Shown here in pieces: positions 43,964 to 55,081 of a stretch of DNA of 64,000 nt. The position numbers and the translations under genes were made by a program. The notes under the pieces were generated by a model that worked only from the letters and a program-made list of their open reading frames with translations, ran no database searches and had not been told where the DNA came from. The number at the start of each line of letters is the position of its first letter. The first letter of the stretch is position 1. Location of the stretch: NCBI GenBank assembly GCA_015039315.1, contig WIDE01000123.1:8432-72431 (forward strand). Reading direction: 5' to 3'. Source of the stretch: Clavulina sp. PMI_390 (Eukaryota > Basidiomycota > Agaricomycetes > Cantharellales > Hydnaceae).

Positions 43964-45466
43964 ATGGATCTGTCGCCTTTCGTAAATACGAACGAATCAA
44001 TCGATTCACTAAGCTCCTTCATTGATGGACTCCGATCCAACCATACTCCCGTTCTCCTTTGCCATCCACCGTCGCCGACGGGTCGATCCAACCTAGCGTC
44101 TATCATTCAGGACGACGTGAACACCATTGAAAACCACCTTGTAGCGGTGGGAGAGCTCATCGATAAACTATCAAACCTGCGCGCGAGTCTTCTACGTAAA
44201 CGCGCGGCCTGTGTTGGAGCTTTGACTCCGATCGGTGCATTACCAGCCGAGCTGCTCAGTGAAGTGTTTCAGCTTGTCGCAAGCACGTCTGGCTCCACTG
44301 TCAAGGCTCTTAACGATGTATGTCATTATTGGCGCTCCATAGTATCCGAAAAACCCAACCTCTGGGCCTCGCCCTGGGTTCTGGCGGGTGAGGATTGCAG
44401 CGCGGTGACTGCGCACCGCATCCATAGCTCCCCCCTTCCCCTCCATCTCGCAGTTAGTCAAGCTTTAAGCTGGCCTGCTAAACTCAAAAGGTCCTTTCCT
44501 GACGCAGAGACCCGCCTTGAAACGTTGCGTTGGTCATCATCAGCAGATATATCCAGCTTCTTTGACTCTAATATCTTGGATCAGCCCAGGATCTTCTCTG
44601 CGCTTCATACGCTCAAACTAATATTTCCAAAATACTGTTCATCCTGCAGTACGCACCTGGTTGGGCTTGACAAACCTCCTTTCCGAGGAGCATTGGGAGC
44701 TGCTGAATTTCCATCTCTTCGTTCGTTGGAGGTTGCGCGCCTTGAGGTGCACATCCCACCAGAACTTCTCTCACGGCTTGAAAACATCAAGCTGAATTTC
44801 GAGTATATGCGTTTGGAAAGATTTCACGAGATACTACGGCATAGTCGATCGTTAAAGAGCCTTGCTATCTGGGGCATGGCGGCGGGCTTTGAATGGGATC
44901 GGCCCGATAATGATTTGCAGGGAACATACGTCCTCTCGCATCTACAAACTCTCAAGCTTCCTTTACATCCGACTGAGTTTGTTCGGCTCCTTGTGAAGAC
45001 AACATCCTGCCCGGTGCTGACGATATTAGAGTTTGAAGGCATCGTTCGGCCTACGTCAGTTTTCCCCGACTACCCTATGTTTTCAGAACGGATTAGATCG
45101 TTCGTAAGTTTTCTATGTGATATTCATTTTTCTCTTGGTGCTGCCCAGCTGACGAGTGCTCTGTTCCAGCTCCAACATGCACCGAAGCTGGAGGAATTAA
45201 TACTTTCCAAGTGCAAGGTGGCAGAGCTCGGTCTTTTCACGGCCCCGCTTCGGACCCACGCACTTGAATTGCAACATCTCACATTCTGCGCCTCGCCAGT
45301 GGAAGCCACTCCGTCGTTCCTACCACACCTGGCTGAGACAGTGCAAGCTCGCCAGGCGGCCGGCGCACGTATGCTAGAACTGAAGACTGATGAGTCAGTC
45401 GTGCCATTCGCCCGCGAAGTCCTCCCTGATGTTCTTAACATCTCCTCCACGGAAAAGAAGTCCTAA
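43964..45466 (+). CDS. F-box-like protein, clade 2 (44-kb copy)
   Basis: Two exons, 43964-45103 and 45170-45466, give 478 aa. The ATG was chosen by alignment with the paralogues (MDLSPFVNTNESIDSLSSFI), although the frame is open further upstream. Exon 1 is 6 nt longer than in the sister copies because of two extra codons in HPPSPTGRSNLAS. F-box core GALPAELLSEVFQLVASTSG, then NDVCHYWRSIVSEKPNLW. The leucine-rich body matches the 42-kb copy closely. The 66-nt intron is stop-free and in frame, so an unspliced message would still give a full-length protein with 22 extra residues. Confidence 0.86.
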   Translation: MDLSPFVNTNESIDSLSSFIDGLRSNHTPVLLCHPPSPTGRSNLASIIQDDVNTIENHLVAVGELIDKLSNLRASLLRKRAACVGALTPIGALPAELLSEVFQLVASTSGSTVKALNDVCHYWRSIVSEKPNLWASPWVLAGEDCSAVTAHRIHSSPLPLHLAVSQALSWPAKLKRSFPDAETRLETLRWSSSADISSFFDSNILDQPRIFSALHTLKLIFPKYCSSCSTHLVGLDKPPFRGALGAAEFPSLRSLEVARLEVHIPPELLSRLENIKLNFEYMRLERFHEILRHSRSLKSLAIWGMAAGFEWDRPDNDLQGTYVLSHLQTLKLPLHPTEFVRLLVKTTSCPVLTILEFEGIVRPTSVFPDYPMFSERIRSFVSFLCDIHFSLGAAQLTSALFQLQHAPKLEELILSKCKVAELGLFTAPLRTHALELQHLTFCASPVEATPSFLPHLAETVQARQAAGARMLELKTDESVVPFAREVLPDVLNISSTEKKS

Positions 45467-46310
45467 TAGCGACATATGGTCGATGTTAGTCGACTTGTAC
45501 TCGCCCTTGACAATTGGGAGCAGTCAGACGCCCTGCTCAATTTATTCTATGCACCTATGTTGGCGCACTGACGATGCGCAGGCTGCCCCCCCCCCCCCCC
45601 CCAAATATTGTCGATTTATTGTCATTTTTCCTGCTCTACTATATAAGATTATAATGCTGAAAATCATGCAAAATTGATTACCTCCTTGATGTTGATGTCT
45701 CCAGTCGAGGGATGATACAATACTTCCGCTGGATAGCAACCGCTAATAAGGGATGACGAAACTGCTTCTGCCACGGTTGTGGGTTACAGCGAGTGCTCGC
45801 TCACAGCACGATATATTGTAGTCTTATGGTATGCTTGTTTCATGTCGCGCAGGGGAATGCTGGAAAACATTTTGTGACCGTGACCGTGACCGTTATATCA
45901 CGGAACAGAACGCTCAGTCTATCTCGCTTTTGTACAGGTGAGGGGCTTATCGGCAGAATTCACATTAGCTCATTTCCTCTGTGAGATATTCTGCAAGAAG
46001 TCGGTCTGATTATCACCCCTTGATATCTACCCTCGACCTTACCTTAGTTCAGTCATCCAACCTAGGCCTATTGTAAGGACCAGTGGTCCTCGGATGGGGT
46101 TAGCTCTCGAATCACTCAAGACGAACTATAACCGGGCTCTATTGAGACACTACGGGGTTCGACAAGGTGATGGTAAAAGCTAAAGAAGAGAGGTAAGCGA
46201 CCAGCGCAACCTCTTATAGTGGACGGCTCGATGTAAATAAGGCCAAGCGAAGGATCGTGTACTAGTATCCCTTACACCTATCCACTGACGCGCTGTCACC
46301 AGATTTTTCC
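45467..46310. other. Intergenic; promoter region of the 46-kb copy and a poly-C tract
   Basis: Holds a 17-base C run at 45586-45602, then a stretch with repeated GTGACC units (TGACCGTGACCGTGACCG near 45880-45897) in place of the usual clade 2 CRE block. Remnants of the block continue with CTCGCTTTTGTACAGGTGA. No coding region recognised. Confidence 0.5.
45586..45602 (+). repeat. Poly-C tract (17 bases)
   Basis: Uninterrupted C homopolymer about 120 bp after the stop codon of the 44-kb F-box-like gene. Homopolymers of this length are prone to length error in sequencing. Confidence 0.9.
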
Positions 46311-47815
46311 ATGGATTTGTCCCAGTTCGTACATACAAACGAATCGATCGATTCTCTAAGTTTCTTCCTTGATGGCTTCAGATACGATCATCACCCTGTG
46401 CTCCTGTGTCATCCACCGTCGGGTCGATCAACTCTCGCGTCTGCCATTCAGAACGATATAAACACCATCGATGCCCATCTAGTGGCGGTTGGAGAGCTCA
46501 TCAGTAAGTTATCGAACTTACGCGCGCGTCTTGTACGTCAACGCGCGGCCAGCATTGGAGCCTTAGCTCCAATTGGTGCATTACCAACAGAGCTTCTTAG
46601 GGAAGTGTTTCAACTGCTCGTAGCACACTCGTGGGGCCCCACAGTCATAACACTGAATGATGTATGCCAGTCTTGGCGGTCCATTATCTCCGCAGTCCCC
46701 AGTTTTTGGACCTCACCATGGGTGAGGGCGGGTGACAAATGCGACCCAGTAGCCACGTGTTGTATCCGTAGCGCCTCTCTCCCGCTCCACCTTACCGTTG
46801 ATGATGCTATAAACTGGCCTTCTCAGCTCCCAAAATCCCTCCCAAACGCGGAAAATCGCCTCGAATCCTTACATTGGAGGTCATCGACCAATCCACGAGA
46901 CTTCTTCCACTACAACAGGAGCCCCTTATACACATTTTCTGCTCTCCATACGCTCAGATTAAGGTTTCCCCAATGGTGCACAGCTTGCGACACGTATCTA
47001 TCCAGGCTCGACAGGCCTCCATTCCGGGAGGCCCTGCAGGCCGCGGAATTCCCATCTCTCCGAACGTTAGAAATTTCAGGCCTCGAAGTGCGCATCCCGC
47101 TCAAACTTCTCCCACAGCTTGAAGACATCGAAATATGTTTCGAATATATGCATTTCGAGAGATTCCGCGAGATACTTCAGAATGCTCGATCGCTGAAGAG
47201 CCTTGCAATCTACGGGATGGCCGCGCTTTCTGAACGGGGCCGCCCCGATGTCGATTGGCAAGAAAGCTACGTTCTTTCGCACCTCCGATCCCTCAAACTT
47301 CCATTGTATCCGAGCGAGTGTGTTCAAATGCTTCTGAAGACGGCCACATGCCCTGTGCTCCACAATTTACACCTTCAGGGCGTCAGTCAGCCGGGGTCGA
47401 CTTTCTACGAATATGCTACATTTTCAGAACATATGAGGTCATTCGTGAGTTCCTTTCTAATCTTGATACTAGTAAGATTCATGTTGGTCGTGTTACTCGG
47501 CTGACGAGCAATCCTTTCTAGCTCCAACATGCACCAGAGCTAGAAGGAATGACACTCTCCTGGTGCAAGGTAGCAGAGCTCGCCCTTTTCACGACCCCGC
47601 TTCGTACCCACGGACTTCAACTGCAACGTCTCTCCTTCTGGGCTTCACCAGTGGAAGAAACACCATCATTTCTACCGCATCTGGTTGAGACAATCCAAGC
47701 TCGTCGGGTGGCTGGTGCACATATACTGGAACTGAAGACCGATGAGTCAATCGTGTCGGTCATCCGCGAAGCGCTCCTTGGTGTCCCAATTATCTCCTCC
47801 CTGGACGAGGGGTAG
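46311..47815 (+). CDS. F-box-like protein, clade 2 (46-kb copy)
   Basis: Two exons, 46311-47444 (1134 nt) and 47522-47815, give 475 aa. Head MDLSQFVHTNESIDSLSFFL; helical segment HLVAVGELISKLSNLRARLV; F-box core GALPTELLREVFQLLVAHSW, then NDVCQSWRSIISAVPSFW. The leucine-rich body includes FPSLRTLEISGLEVRIPLKL and SLKSLAIYGMAALSERGRP. Exon 2 encodes LQHAPELEGMTLSWCKVAEL. The intron (GTGAGT to CTAG, 77 nt) contains a stop if retained. Frame intact; more diverged than the 42- and 44-kb pair. The head-to-tail order suggests serial tandem duplication. Function inferred as for the family. Confidence 0.85.
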
Positions 47816-48305
47816 CGATTGTAACATGTGGCGAGTGCTGGGTGACTTTCATCCACCTCAACGGACCTCAGGCAGCTGGATTCTTTGCTCATTTCATTCT
47901 ATGTGCATATGCTTGAAATTTTAAAATCACCTATCCTGGTTCTCTTGGGTGATTTCATCCATTCTTTGGTTCTTGTTCAAGCATACGAGTATCTATCATG
48001 CGCTTCGTACCGAATTCAGTCCTCTTGTCTGTATAATGACGGTACCCGAGCCGGCCGTTACTCCTCATTTTCATGGTGGTCATAATCTAGAAAACGCTTC
48101 TTCAGGTGACGAGTGACACAACTGTTGTTGTGACACATGTGGGTGTGATTTGGCTCTGGCGTTGGCAACGGCTCTCTCTTCCATCCAGACTGTAACGACA
48201 TCTCGCAAGCGTTAGATATTTTTGCATTCATTCCGGTCTATACTCACTCAGATCACGATATCATCTAGATTATACCACTGTCCTATCAGGCGCCCAAACT
48301 GCAGG
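47816..48305. other. Intergenic, no gene seen
   Basis: 3' flank of the 46-kb gene and 5' flank of the pseudogene at 48306. No recognisable clade 2 promoter block with a CRE core was found, in line with decay of the downstream gene. Confidence 0.4.
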
Positions 48306-49825
48306 ATGGCCCACGATACATTCTGGAACCCAAACCAGGCCATTGACTCGCTTGACCGTTTGATCAGCTCGATGAACTTTGACGCCACTCCGCTCATGCT
48401 CCATCACCCCCCATCTCGTCGATCTTCCATCACGTCTTCACTCAATAGCCAGATCGAGGGCCTTAATGCTTACTGCGCCGAGGCAGAGTTGCTTTTTGAG
48501 AAGATTTCACAAATCAAAAAGCGGTTACTGCACCAGCTCCACGCTTGCGTCAGTGCCCTCACTCCTATCGCTGCTCTGCCAATCGAGGTATTACGTGGGA
48601 TCTTCGATGTTGTCGTGAAGATGGGTTCCCATTCGATTCCCACCCTTATGGCTGTCTGCCACCCTTGGAAATCCATTGTCTCTGAGCAACCGAGTCTTTG
48701 GACACATATGGAAGTTCCTTCGGGAGATAGCTTTGGCCCTGTCACTGCACATCGCTCTCATAGTGCCTCATTCCCGCTCAGTCTCGAAGTTCACGAGGGT
48801 CGAAGTTGACCATCTAGGCTTCAAGTAGCCTTCCCAGATGCGGAGAGCCGCCTGGAATCCTTATCCTGGTCCTCCTCAGCCGATATCCACAAATTTATGA
48901 GCTCCCACAAATTGAACGAGACCATGACCTTTTCGGCATTACATACGCTTAGACTACGCCTCCCTGATAGTTGCGTCAGCTGTGGCGCATGGTTGGCCGA
49001 CCTCGACGACTCTCATACCCAAAAATTTCTGCATGATGCGGAATTTCCCGCTCTTCGGACACTGGAAGTTGCGCAACTAGCTGTGCAACTTCCTACAGAA
49101 CTTCTCCAACAGCTCAGGTATCTCAAGCTCGATACCGTACCCATGACTGTAGATGCGTATTACGAGATACTGCGAGATGCTCGTTCGCTAGAGAGTCTAA
49201 CGATTTACGGGGGATCCGAGACGGCATTTGGGGTCAGCCCCAGGCTGACGGACAAGTAATAGTACTCCCGCACCTCCAGGCCCTTAGCCTTACAATGAAT
49301 CCACCCGGATACCTCGATATTTTCCTGAAAAGCTCTATATCCCCTGTTCTGCGAACACTGGAGCTCAGAAATTAACGTCCTCCGGGTCCCGTTTTCCCTC
49401 AGCATGCAACAACGGTTGAAGAGTTCGAAGCTTTTGTGAGTCTCTTTCCCGAATCAGTGAACCTGTGACCAACTCCTGGCTCCATTGCTTCTGATTAGCT
49501 TCGGCGTGCTACGACACTGGAACAACTGACCCTCTCGCTGTGGACGGTTGCCGACCTTAGCCTCTTCACCACACCTCTTCGCACTAATGCACCCCACTTA
49601 AAACGTCTCAGCTTTTGCGCCACACCTATTGAGGATACTCCTTTATTCTTACCTCATTTGATGGAGACAATGAGCGTTCGCCTGGAGGCAGGTGCACGCA
49701 GTTTGGAGCTGGAGACCTATGAGGCCTTGATCCCGCTCTTCCGAGACGCACTTCCCGATGTTATCCTCGTTCCCTCTTCTCGCCGCGTGTGGAAGAGGCT
49801 CTATGGTCTCGATCGTCATCATTAA
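48306..49825 (+). pseudogene. F-box-like pseudogene, clade 2 (48-kb copy)
   Basis: Similar over its full length to the clade 2 genes but disabled at least twice. The head is NQAIDSLDRLISSMNFDATP; the F-box core is AALPIEVLRGIFDVVVKMGS, then MAVCHPWKSIVSEQPSLW. At 48807-48809 the Trp codon after the EVHEGRS segment is TGA. Similarity then continues in frame (FPDAESRLESLSWSSSADIH) to about 49240, where a one-base shift brings in stops at 49257. It resumes in another frame (VLPHLQALSLTMNPPGY). A last intron (GTGAGT to TTAG) and the final exon ending at 49825 are still recognisable (TLEQLTLSLWTVADLSLF). Short truncated products are possible, but a full protein is not. Confidence 0.85.
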
Positions 49826-50372
49826 GCCTGAGTGGGGTATGCCTTGGTGGCAAATAGAGAGTTTGCTCCTCCGATGACGTCTTTCGACGCAAATCTTATC
49901 GCCATTGGGGATCCTATCTAGTCGTTGATCTTCTAATTTCCTATTTATGCCCCGACGTATTTCCCTATGACTGACGTCGGCTCTGCGGGTGTGTTCTGAT
50001 ACTGGACGACTATGAGAAAGTTTAGGATCCAGGCATTTATAGACTAATTAATGGTACAACATCACACCTCCAATTTTTTTTTGTCTAGGGTTGAGTAGTG
50101 GGTTCAATTCTGAACCAGTGTTGTATACAAGCATGATGGGTAATAACAGATGACTCCCACCCACTAATACCACAGGGTGACAGTAAACCCACTACGTTTT
50201 ACTAATCAGCTCACTCTTAGGCTACAACCCCTGAAGCATCCTCTACACCCATTGAACGGCTTATTCCACCCAGCGTATTCCCCCATCGTGTCCCGGCATT
50301 TCGTTTGGCTGGGCTGCCATAATCTACAAGACTCCAACCCATGCACAGAGTCGCGAAGCCAGAGATATTGCA
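49826..50372. other. Intergenic, no gene seen
   Basis: Contains a short inverted-repeat-like GGTTCAATTCTGAACC at about 50100-50115 and the 5' flank of the gene at 50373. CCACTAATACCACAGGGTGACAG near 50163-50183 may be a diverged end of the clade 2 promoter block (ACAGGGTGAC). Nothing else was recognised. Confidence 0.35.
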
Positions 50373-51914
50373 ATGATTCCCGCCCCTTTCATTGCCGCAG
50401 ATGAATCAATCGAATCTCTGGAACGTTTTCTTGATATATTTACACCCAATGCAGCCCCTATACTAATTCATCATCCACCATCGCATCGATCTACCTTGGC
50501 ATCCAGTATCAACAATGATCTTTTGACTCTTGATGATTATTTTGCAGAGACAGGAAAGCTGATCGATAAACTCTCTCATATGAGAGAACGCCTTCGACGT
50601 CAGCGCGCAGTCTGTGCGGGAGCCTTAACCCCAATCGCTGCGTTGCCGGTTGATCTTCTTCGTGAAGTGTTCCAGTTGGTTGTAGATACTTCCAGCCAAA
50701 CTGCGTCTGCTCTGTCAAATGCTTGCGGTTCGTGGAGATCCATCATATCCGCGCAACCGAGTCTCTGGACTTCGATCGGGGTGAAGGCGGGTGAAAGTTG
50801 CAGAAGTGTGACTCCACATCGCATTCATGGAGCTTCCCTCCCGCTCCATCTCGCCGTCGATGATGTCCCTGACTGGCCATATAGACTCAAAAAGGCATTT
50901 CCGGATGCAGAAACTCGCCTTCAATCACTTTATTGGTCGTCATCGGCTGATCTTAGTAGCTTTCTTTACTCTCATTGGGATGAGCCGGTGCCATTTTCCG
51001 CCCTCCATACGCTTAAATTACTCTTTCCTGAGTATTGTGCGACTTGCGGTACTCATCTGTCCTCACTCGATGATCCTCCCTTCTACGACGTCCTAGAAGC
51101 TGCGCAGCTTCCATCGCTTCGCTTCTTGGAGGTTTCGCGCCTCGACGTGCGTCTCCCAAAAGATTTTCTCCCCCAGCTTGAGATCCTCAAGCTCGACTGC
51201 GACTCTATCCGTTTGAAAACCTTTCGGGATATTGTGCAGTATGGCCGATCGCTCAAGAGCCTCGCGATTTCCGCGGTCTCCGTGCTGTCCATATGGACTA
51301 ACTCCAATGAAGATTGGAACGAGACCTTTGTCCTGTCGCAACTCGAGATCCTCAAGCTTCCACTCTATCCGACCCATTTCGTTAAGGCGCTACTGAAAAA
51401 TTGCGTATGCCCTGCTCTACAAACGCTAGAGTTTGAAGGGGCGAGCTCGTCACCATTGGCGGTATACCAAAACCCCACGATTATCGAACAGATTAGCGCT
51501 TTTGTGAGTCCTCATTGGTTTCGGCCACGGCATCATTTATTCTTAATGCAAATTAAGCTAACGAACTACTCTAACTAGCTTCAACATGCATCAAGATTGG
51601 AGGAATATACCCTATCACTATGTCCCGTTGCTGATCTCAGTATCTTTACTGAACCTCTTCGTGCTCATACTCCCCAGCTGAGGCGTCTTGTGTTCTGTGC
51701 ATCACCTGTTGGAGAGACTCAATTGTTCTTACCACATCTTGTGGAGACTATACGTATCCGTCAGGAAGCCGGGGCGCGCGACTTGGAGCTGGAGATATTT
51801 GGGATTGCAATCCCGTTCTTCCGCGATGCTCTTCCTAACGCTCGTCTCATCCCTTTGATGCGGGAAAGTTGGAGAGAACAGGAGGCGCTTACGACCGAAA
51901 TGTCGTTAAACTAG
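50373..51914 (+). CDS. F-box-like protein, clade 2 (50-kb copy), 3' end altered by a transposon
   Basis: Two exons, 50373-51503 and 51579-51914, give 488 aa as the sequence now stands. Head MIPAPFIAADESIESLERFL; F-box core AALPVDLLREVFQLVVDTSS, then NACGSWRSIISAQPSLW. The leucine-rich body includes LPSLRFLEVSRLDVRLPKDF and SLKSLAISAVSVLSIW. The last eight codons (encoding TTEMSLN and stop) lie in the retrotransposon that begins at 51891. Beyond the element, the second target-site copy continues in the same frame with GAC GAA CTC TAG at 54631-54642. The pre-insertion protein therefore probably ended three residues after the ALWREQEAL-type segment instead of seven. All conserved parts precede the insertion, so the protein may still work, but its 3' UTR is now transposon sequence. 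Confidence 0.83.
51878..51890 (+). repeat. Target site duplication, left copy
   Basis: ACAGGAGGCGCTT lies at 51878-51890 and again at 54618-54630, directly bounding the retrotransposon. One more leading A is shared with the A-tail and so is ambiguous. A duplication of this length next to an A-tail is typical of target-primed reverse transcription. Confidence 0.93.
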
Positions 51915-54617
51915 CCTGAGCACTATAAGTGTAAGAACGCGAGGTTCTCTATACTAAGTGCGTTTGCTGAGTCGTCCCAATGACGCGCGTTTGGGGACAC
52001 GGGTGCCACGTCACTGCGCCACACGTCGGGCACGACGCGCAACGCGGTGATGCCTCGTGAGGGACAACTAACCCACTACACACAGATGTTTCGGACTTGC
52101 TACCCGACTACTTCTACACTCGTACCACCCTCCTGCCTGCTCTGGAGGCTATCGGCTCTGTGAGCTTCTCCCTTGTCGACACGGCGACTTTTCTCGCCAC
52201 GCCTCCCGGCAACTTTATAGTCAACCCTACTCACTCTCGCATCTATCTGGAGTATATGCGGCTGCATTTCGATCCTGGATACGGCGACGTCTCGGCCGAC
52301 CTGGGCAAGTCGAAAAAGAGCCTATCTCAGACCTGGGCACGTCTGCAATCACTACCCCGCCGAAACTGGTCGGCAGGAGCATCAACAGGAGCGCAAGCTC
52401 TGTGTTGCCGTATGGGCGGAGGTCTGCTCTATGCTAACTCCATAAATCCCCTTAACCGAACGGAGGCTGAGCTCGCGAGAGCCGCCACCGACAAGCTGTG
52501 TATATGCGCCACACACCCGAAGCCTCGCGCTTCTGCTCTCCGCGCTCAAGGTCTACCTCTGAGATTCTCACTGGTAGCTAAAGACCGTGTAAACGGTGCC
52601 TTCTGGCATTTCCAGCCATACACATGCTCATCGGGGGGACCCCATCTTGTACGGACGAGATATGGCTCTAACTCACTACCCCAGTAATCCTGTATTTGGT
52701 CTCGATGATGGCATTGGGTTGCCTATGAGATAGGGGTCTCATAAGACAGGGAATGGTTGTGAAAACTAGCCGATGTCTGCGGACAACAGGCCACCCTGCG
52801 CCTCACTGCGGCTGGCGGATGCTCTCGATCACCTTGATTACGTTACATCACGCACTTGGACGGTCCCCAAGTAGCTCTCTATCGTGATCGGAGCGGATGC
52901 CATGTCCCGGGGTAGTTAGTCAAGGGAGGCTCCAGGCTGACCTTGGCAAGACAGTGATCCTGTCAGGATTGCGGATCCGCGCCGGTGGGCATAAGCGTAA
53001 GCACCTGACAGGGAACGGGAAGGTGAAAGGGAGGGACTTTGTCCCGTTAGCCGTCGCGGGCTGTAACCTACCTGGGCCGTGGCGGAGTAGGATAGCCCCC
53101 TACTTCGGCCGGAGAGAACTAAATCCACTGTCGGTGTGCGGTGTGGTAAATGCCCCGTATGCTTGAGTTGATTCCCTTGCACTATGATATTTTGGGAGAA
53201 GACCTACGGGGCCAGTTGTCAGCAGTCGGTGAGATCCCTCCGGTCACCATATTAGGGAGCTCGCAAGAGCGTCGCCTGTGGGATCAGTTATCTGACCTTG
53301 AGTCGGAAACCTCGCACACTAGGGCTACCTGTATGGGAGGTGCCACACTGGTGGAACCGTTATACGGGCTGTGCTGGAACCACCCCTGGTAGGCTACCAA
53401 CATAGGTGGGCCTGTCATCACAGAACCCTTTAGCTTGGCAGTAGCAGAACTAAGATCCCGAACCGGGAAAACCGAGCTGGTGTGGGTCAAGGGCCATGCA
53501 AACGACCAGGGAAACGAGGAAGCGGACAAATTGGCAGGGGAGGGCGCAAGATGCCCCCCAAACACCTCGCCGGCGTATTTACCAGTCCCATCCTCCATAA
53601 GCACAACAGGCATCAGGCTTGAAAAAGCAACCCAGTCACTCCTCCACCGAAGAATACTTCATGAGTCAAACAAAGAAGTCGGCTGCCGAAGCCGAGCTAG
53701 AGAAAACCTAGACCGAGCGCAAGAGGCGGTGCAAGAAAGCACGGAGAAAAGGCCCAGCGACAGGCAGATCTGGACTGCGCTCAAGAAAAGGAGAGACTAC
53801 CCCCCAAACATACAAACTTTCCTATGGAAATGCATACAAGGCGCACACAAATGCGGCCCATACTGGCTCAAGATAAAGAACTATGAGGAACGCGGGATGT
53901 GCCACCACTGCGATACAACCGAGAGCATGGAACACATACTTTTCCAGTGCCCCCACAACGGGAGTGAAGAGATCTGGAAAGTGGCACAGGAGATCTGCGC
54001 GCTTAAGGACATAAGATGGCCGAGAAACTTCTACACAGGGCACCTGTACGCCAGTAGCTTACTAGACCATAAAGACGAAAACGGTAAACGCAGAGCTGGT
54101 GCCAAACGACTCTTCACAATAGTTGTCTCTGAATGCGCCTACGTCATCTGGAAGATCCGCAATGAACGGGTAATAGCACACGGAGATGACGAGCTACCCC
54201 CAGCTAAAAGCTCAAAGGAAGCCAGAGGCAAGGCGGAAGCAGCTATCAACTTAAGACTAAATGCAGACAGGCTCGCGACGAACACCTACAAGCTTGGTAG
54301 GAAAGCGCTCCCAAGACAGATGGTTCTGCGCACATGGTCAGGTACATTGGCAAATCAAGCGAGCCTCCCAGACGACTGGATAGGCATAAGCGGGGTTTTA
54401 GTGGGTAAGCCGGATAACCACCCCAAGGGGCGGAACCGATGACGCAGTCCCACACTATCAGCCACTGCGGCTGATGTGCATAAACGCATTTCCCCGTCGT
54501 GTAGGAAGAACACTGCAAGGCACAACCTTGCGCAGACAAACGGAGAGGAATAGGACGCAAAGCGATCGCTACCCTCTTGTACTCGTTACACCAAAAAAAA
54601 AAAAAAAAAAAAAAAAA
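51891..54617 (+). mobile_element. Non-LTR retrotransposon (LINE-like), defective
   Basis: A 2.7-kb element flanked by 13-bp direct repeats and ending in about 25 A residues (54593-54617), with its sense strand in the direction of the host gene. The 3' part carries the end of an ORF2-type polyprotein: an RNase H C-terminal piece (TELVWVKGHANDQGNEEADK) and a CX2CX7HX4C zinc knuckle (CHHCDTTESMEHILFQC). I find no reverse-transcriptase or endonuclease domain in any frame of 51891-53400, so it lacks the core enzymes and is either internally deleted or a non-autonomous derivative. The open stretch 52085-52687 is unrecognised. Sequence before 52090 may be its promoter or leader. Confidence 0.9.
53418..54442 (+). 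pseudogene. Retrotransposon ORF2 fragment: RNase H end and zf-RVT
   Basis: Open frame without a proper start (first in-frame ATG well inside), representing the C-terminal ~335 residues of a LINE ORF2. Near the N-terminal edge is the RNase H motif VKGHANDQGNEEADKLAGEG, which includes the catalytic His and last Asp of that fold. The first RNase H strands with the other acidic residues are missing. The later cysteine-histidine knuckle is the reverse-transcriptase-associated zinc-binding domain, and IWKIRNERVIAHGDDELPP is the usual segment after it. Mobility would depend on proteins from another element. Confidence 0.85.
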
Positions 54618-54630
54618 ACAGGAGGCGCTT
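54618..54630 (+). repeat. Target site duplication, right copy
   Basis: Second copy of ACAGGAGGCGCTT, directly after the A-tail. It is followed by the displaced original end of the F-box-like gene (GAC GAA CTC TAG at 54631-54642). Confidence 0.93.
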
Positions 54631-54642
54631 GACGAACTCTAG

Positions 54643-55081
54643 GATTACCATAGCTTAAGCCCCCTCGTCGCGATCGCGAATATGCATGATATCAGCCAAA
54701 AGTTATGTTTCCAGACAGATGAGAATGATGGATTCTGGTAGTTCTGCCGCTGGGGGACACCTGTGCTAGCTGCGAGATGATATCAGGTTGATGTGCCAAC
54801 CCAAGTGGGCATCAACTTCACACGTTTCCACACAGCTCCTCCGTTCTCCATCTTTCCGATTTTCTCTTTGATCCTCCAACTCATCATCAACGCGGTCATA
54901 CGGGGCCGTTCTCAATTTCAAACTCTATTGAGTCGTGGGGTGAGACTCCATTACATAAACCGCACCAATGCCAAGCGTGCCTCCCTCGTTCTCCCCCCTA
55001 CACGCGTCTCTAGAATTCCCAGTGCGCTTGGACTATCCTGCGCCAATCGTTCCCTTATACCATCTATTTTAAGACTCCCTC
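54643..55081. other. Intergenic, displaced 3' flank and upstream region
   Basis: Starts with the former 3' flank of the 50-kb F-box-like gene. The rest lies upstream of the cell-surface gene at 55082 and may hold an unfound first exon with its signal peptide, since the mature-looking protein starts abruptly. A pyrimidine-rich leader lies near 54990-55080. Confidence 0.4.

Noticed and set aside
50085..50120. tRNA-like GGTTCAATTC box and inverted repeat
   Set aside because: No cloverleaf with acceptor and anticodon stems could be formed around it; the palindrome is short.
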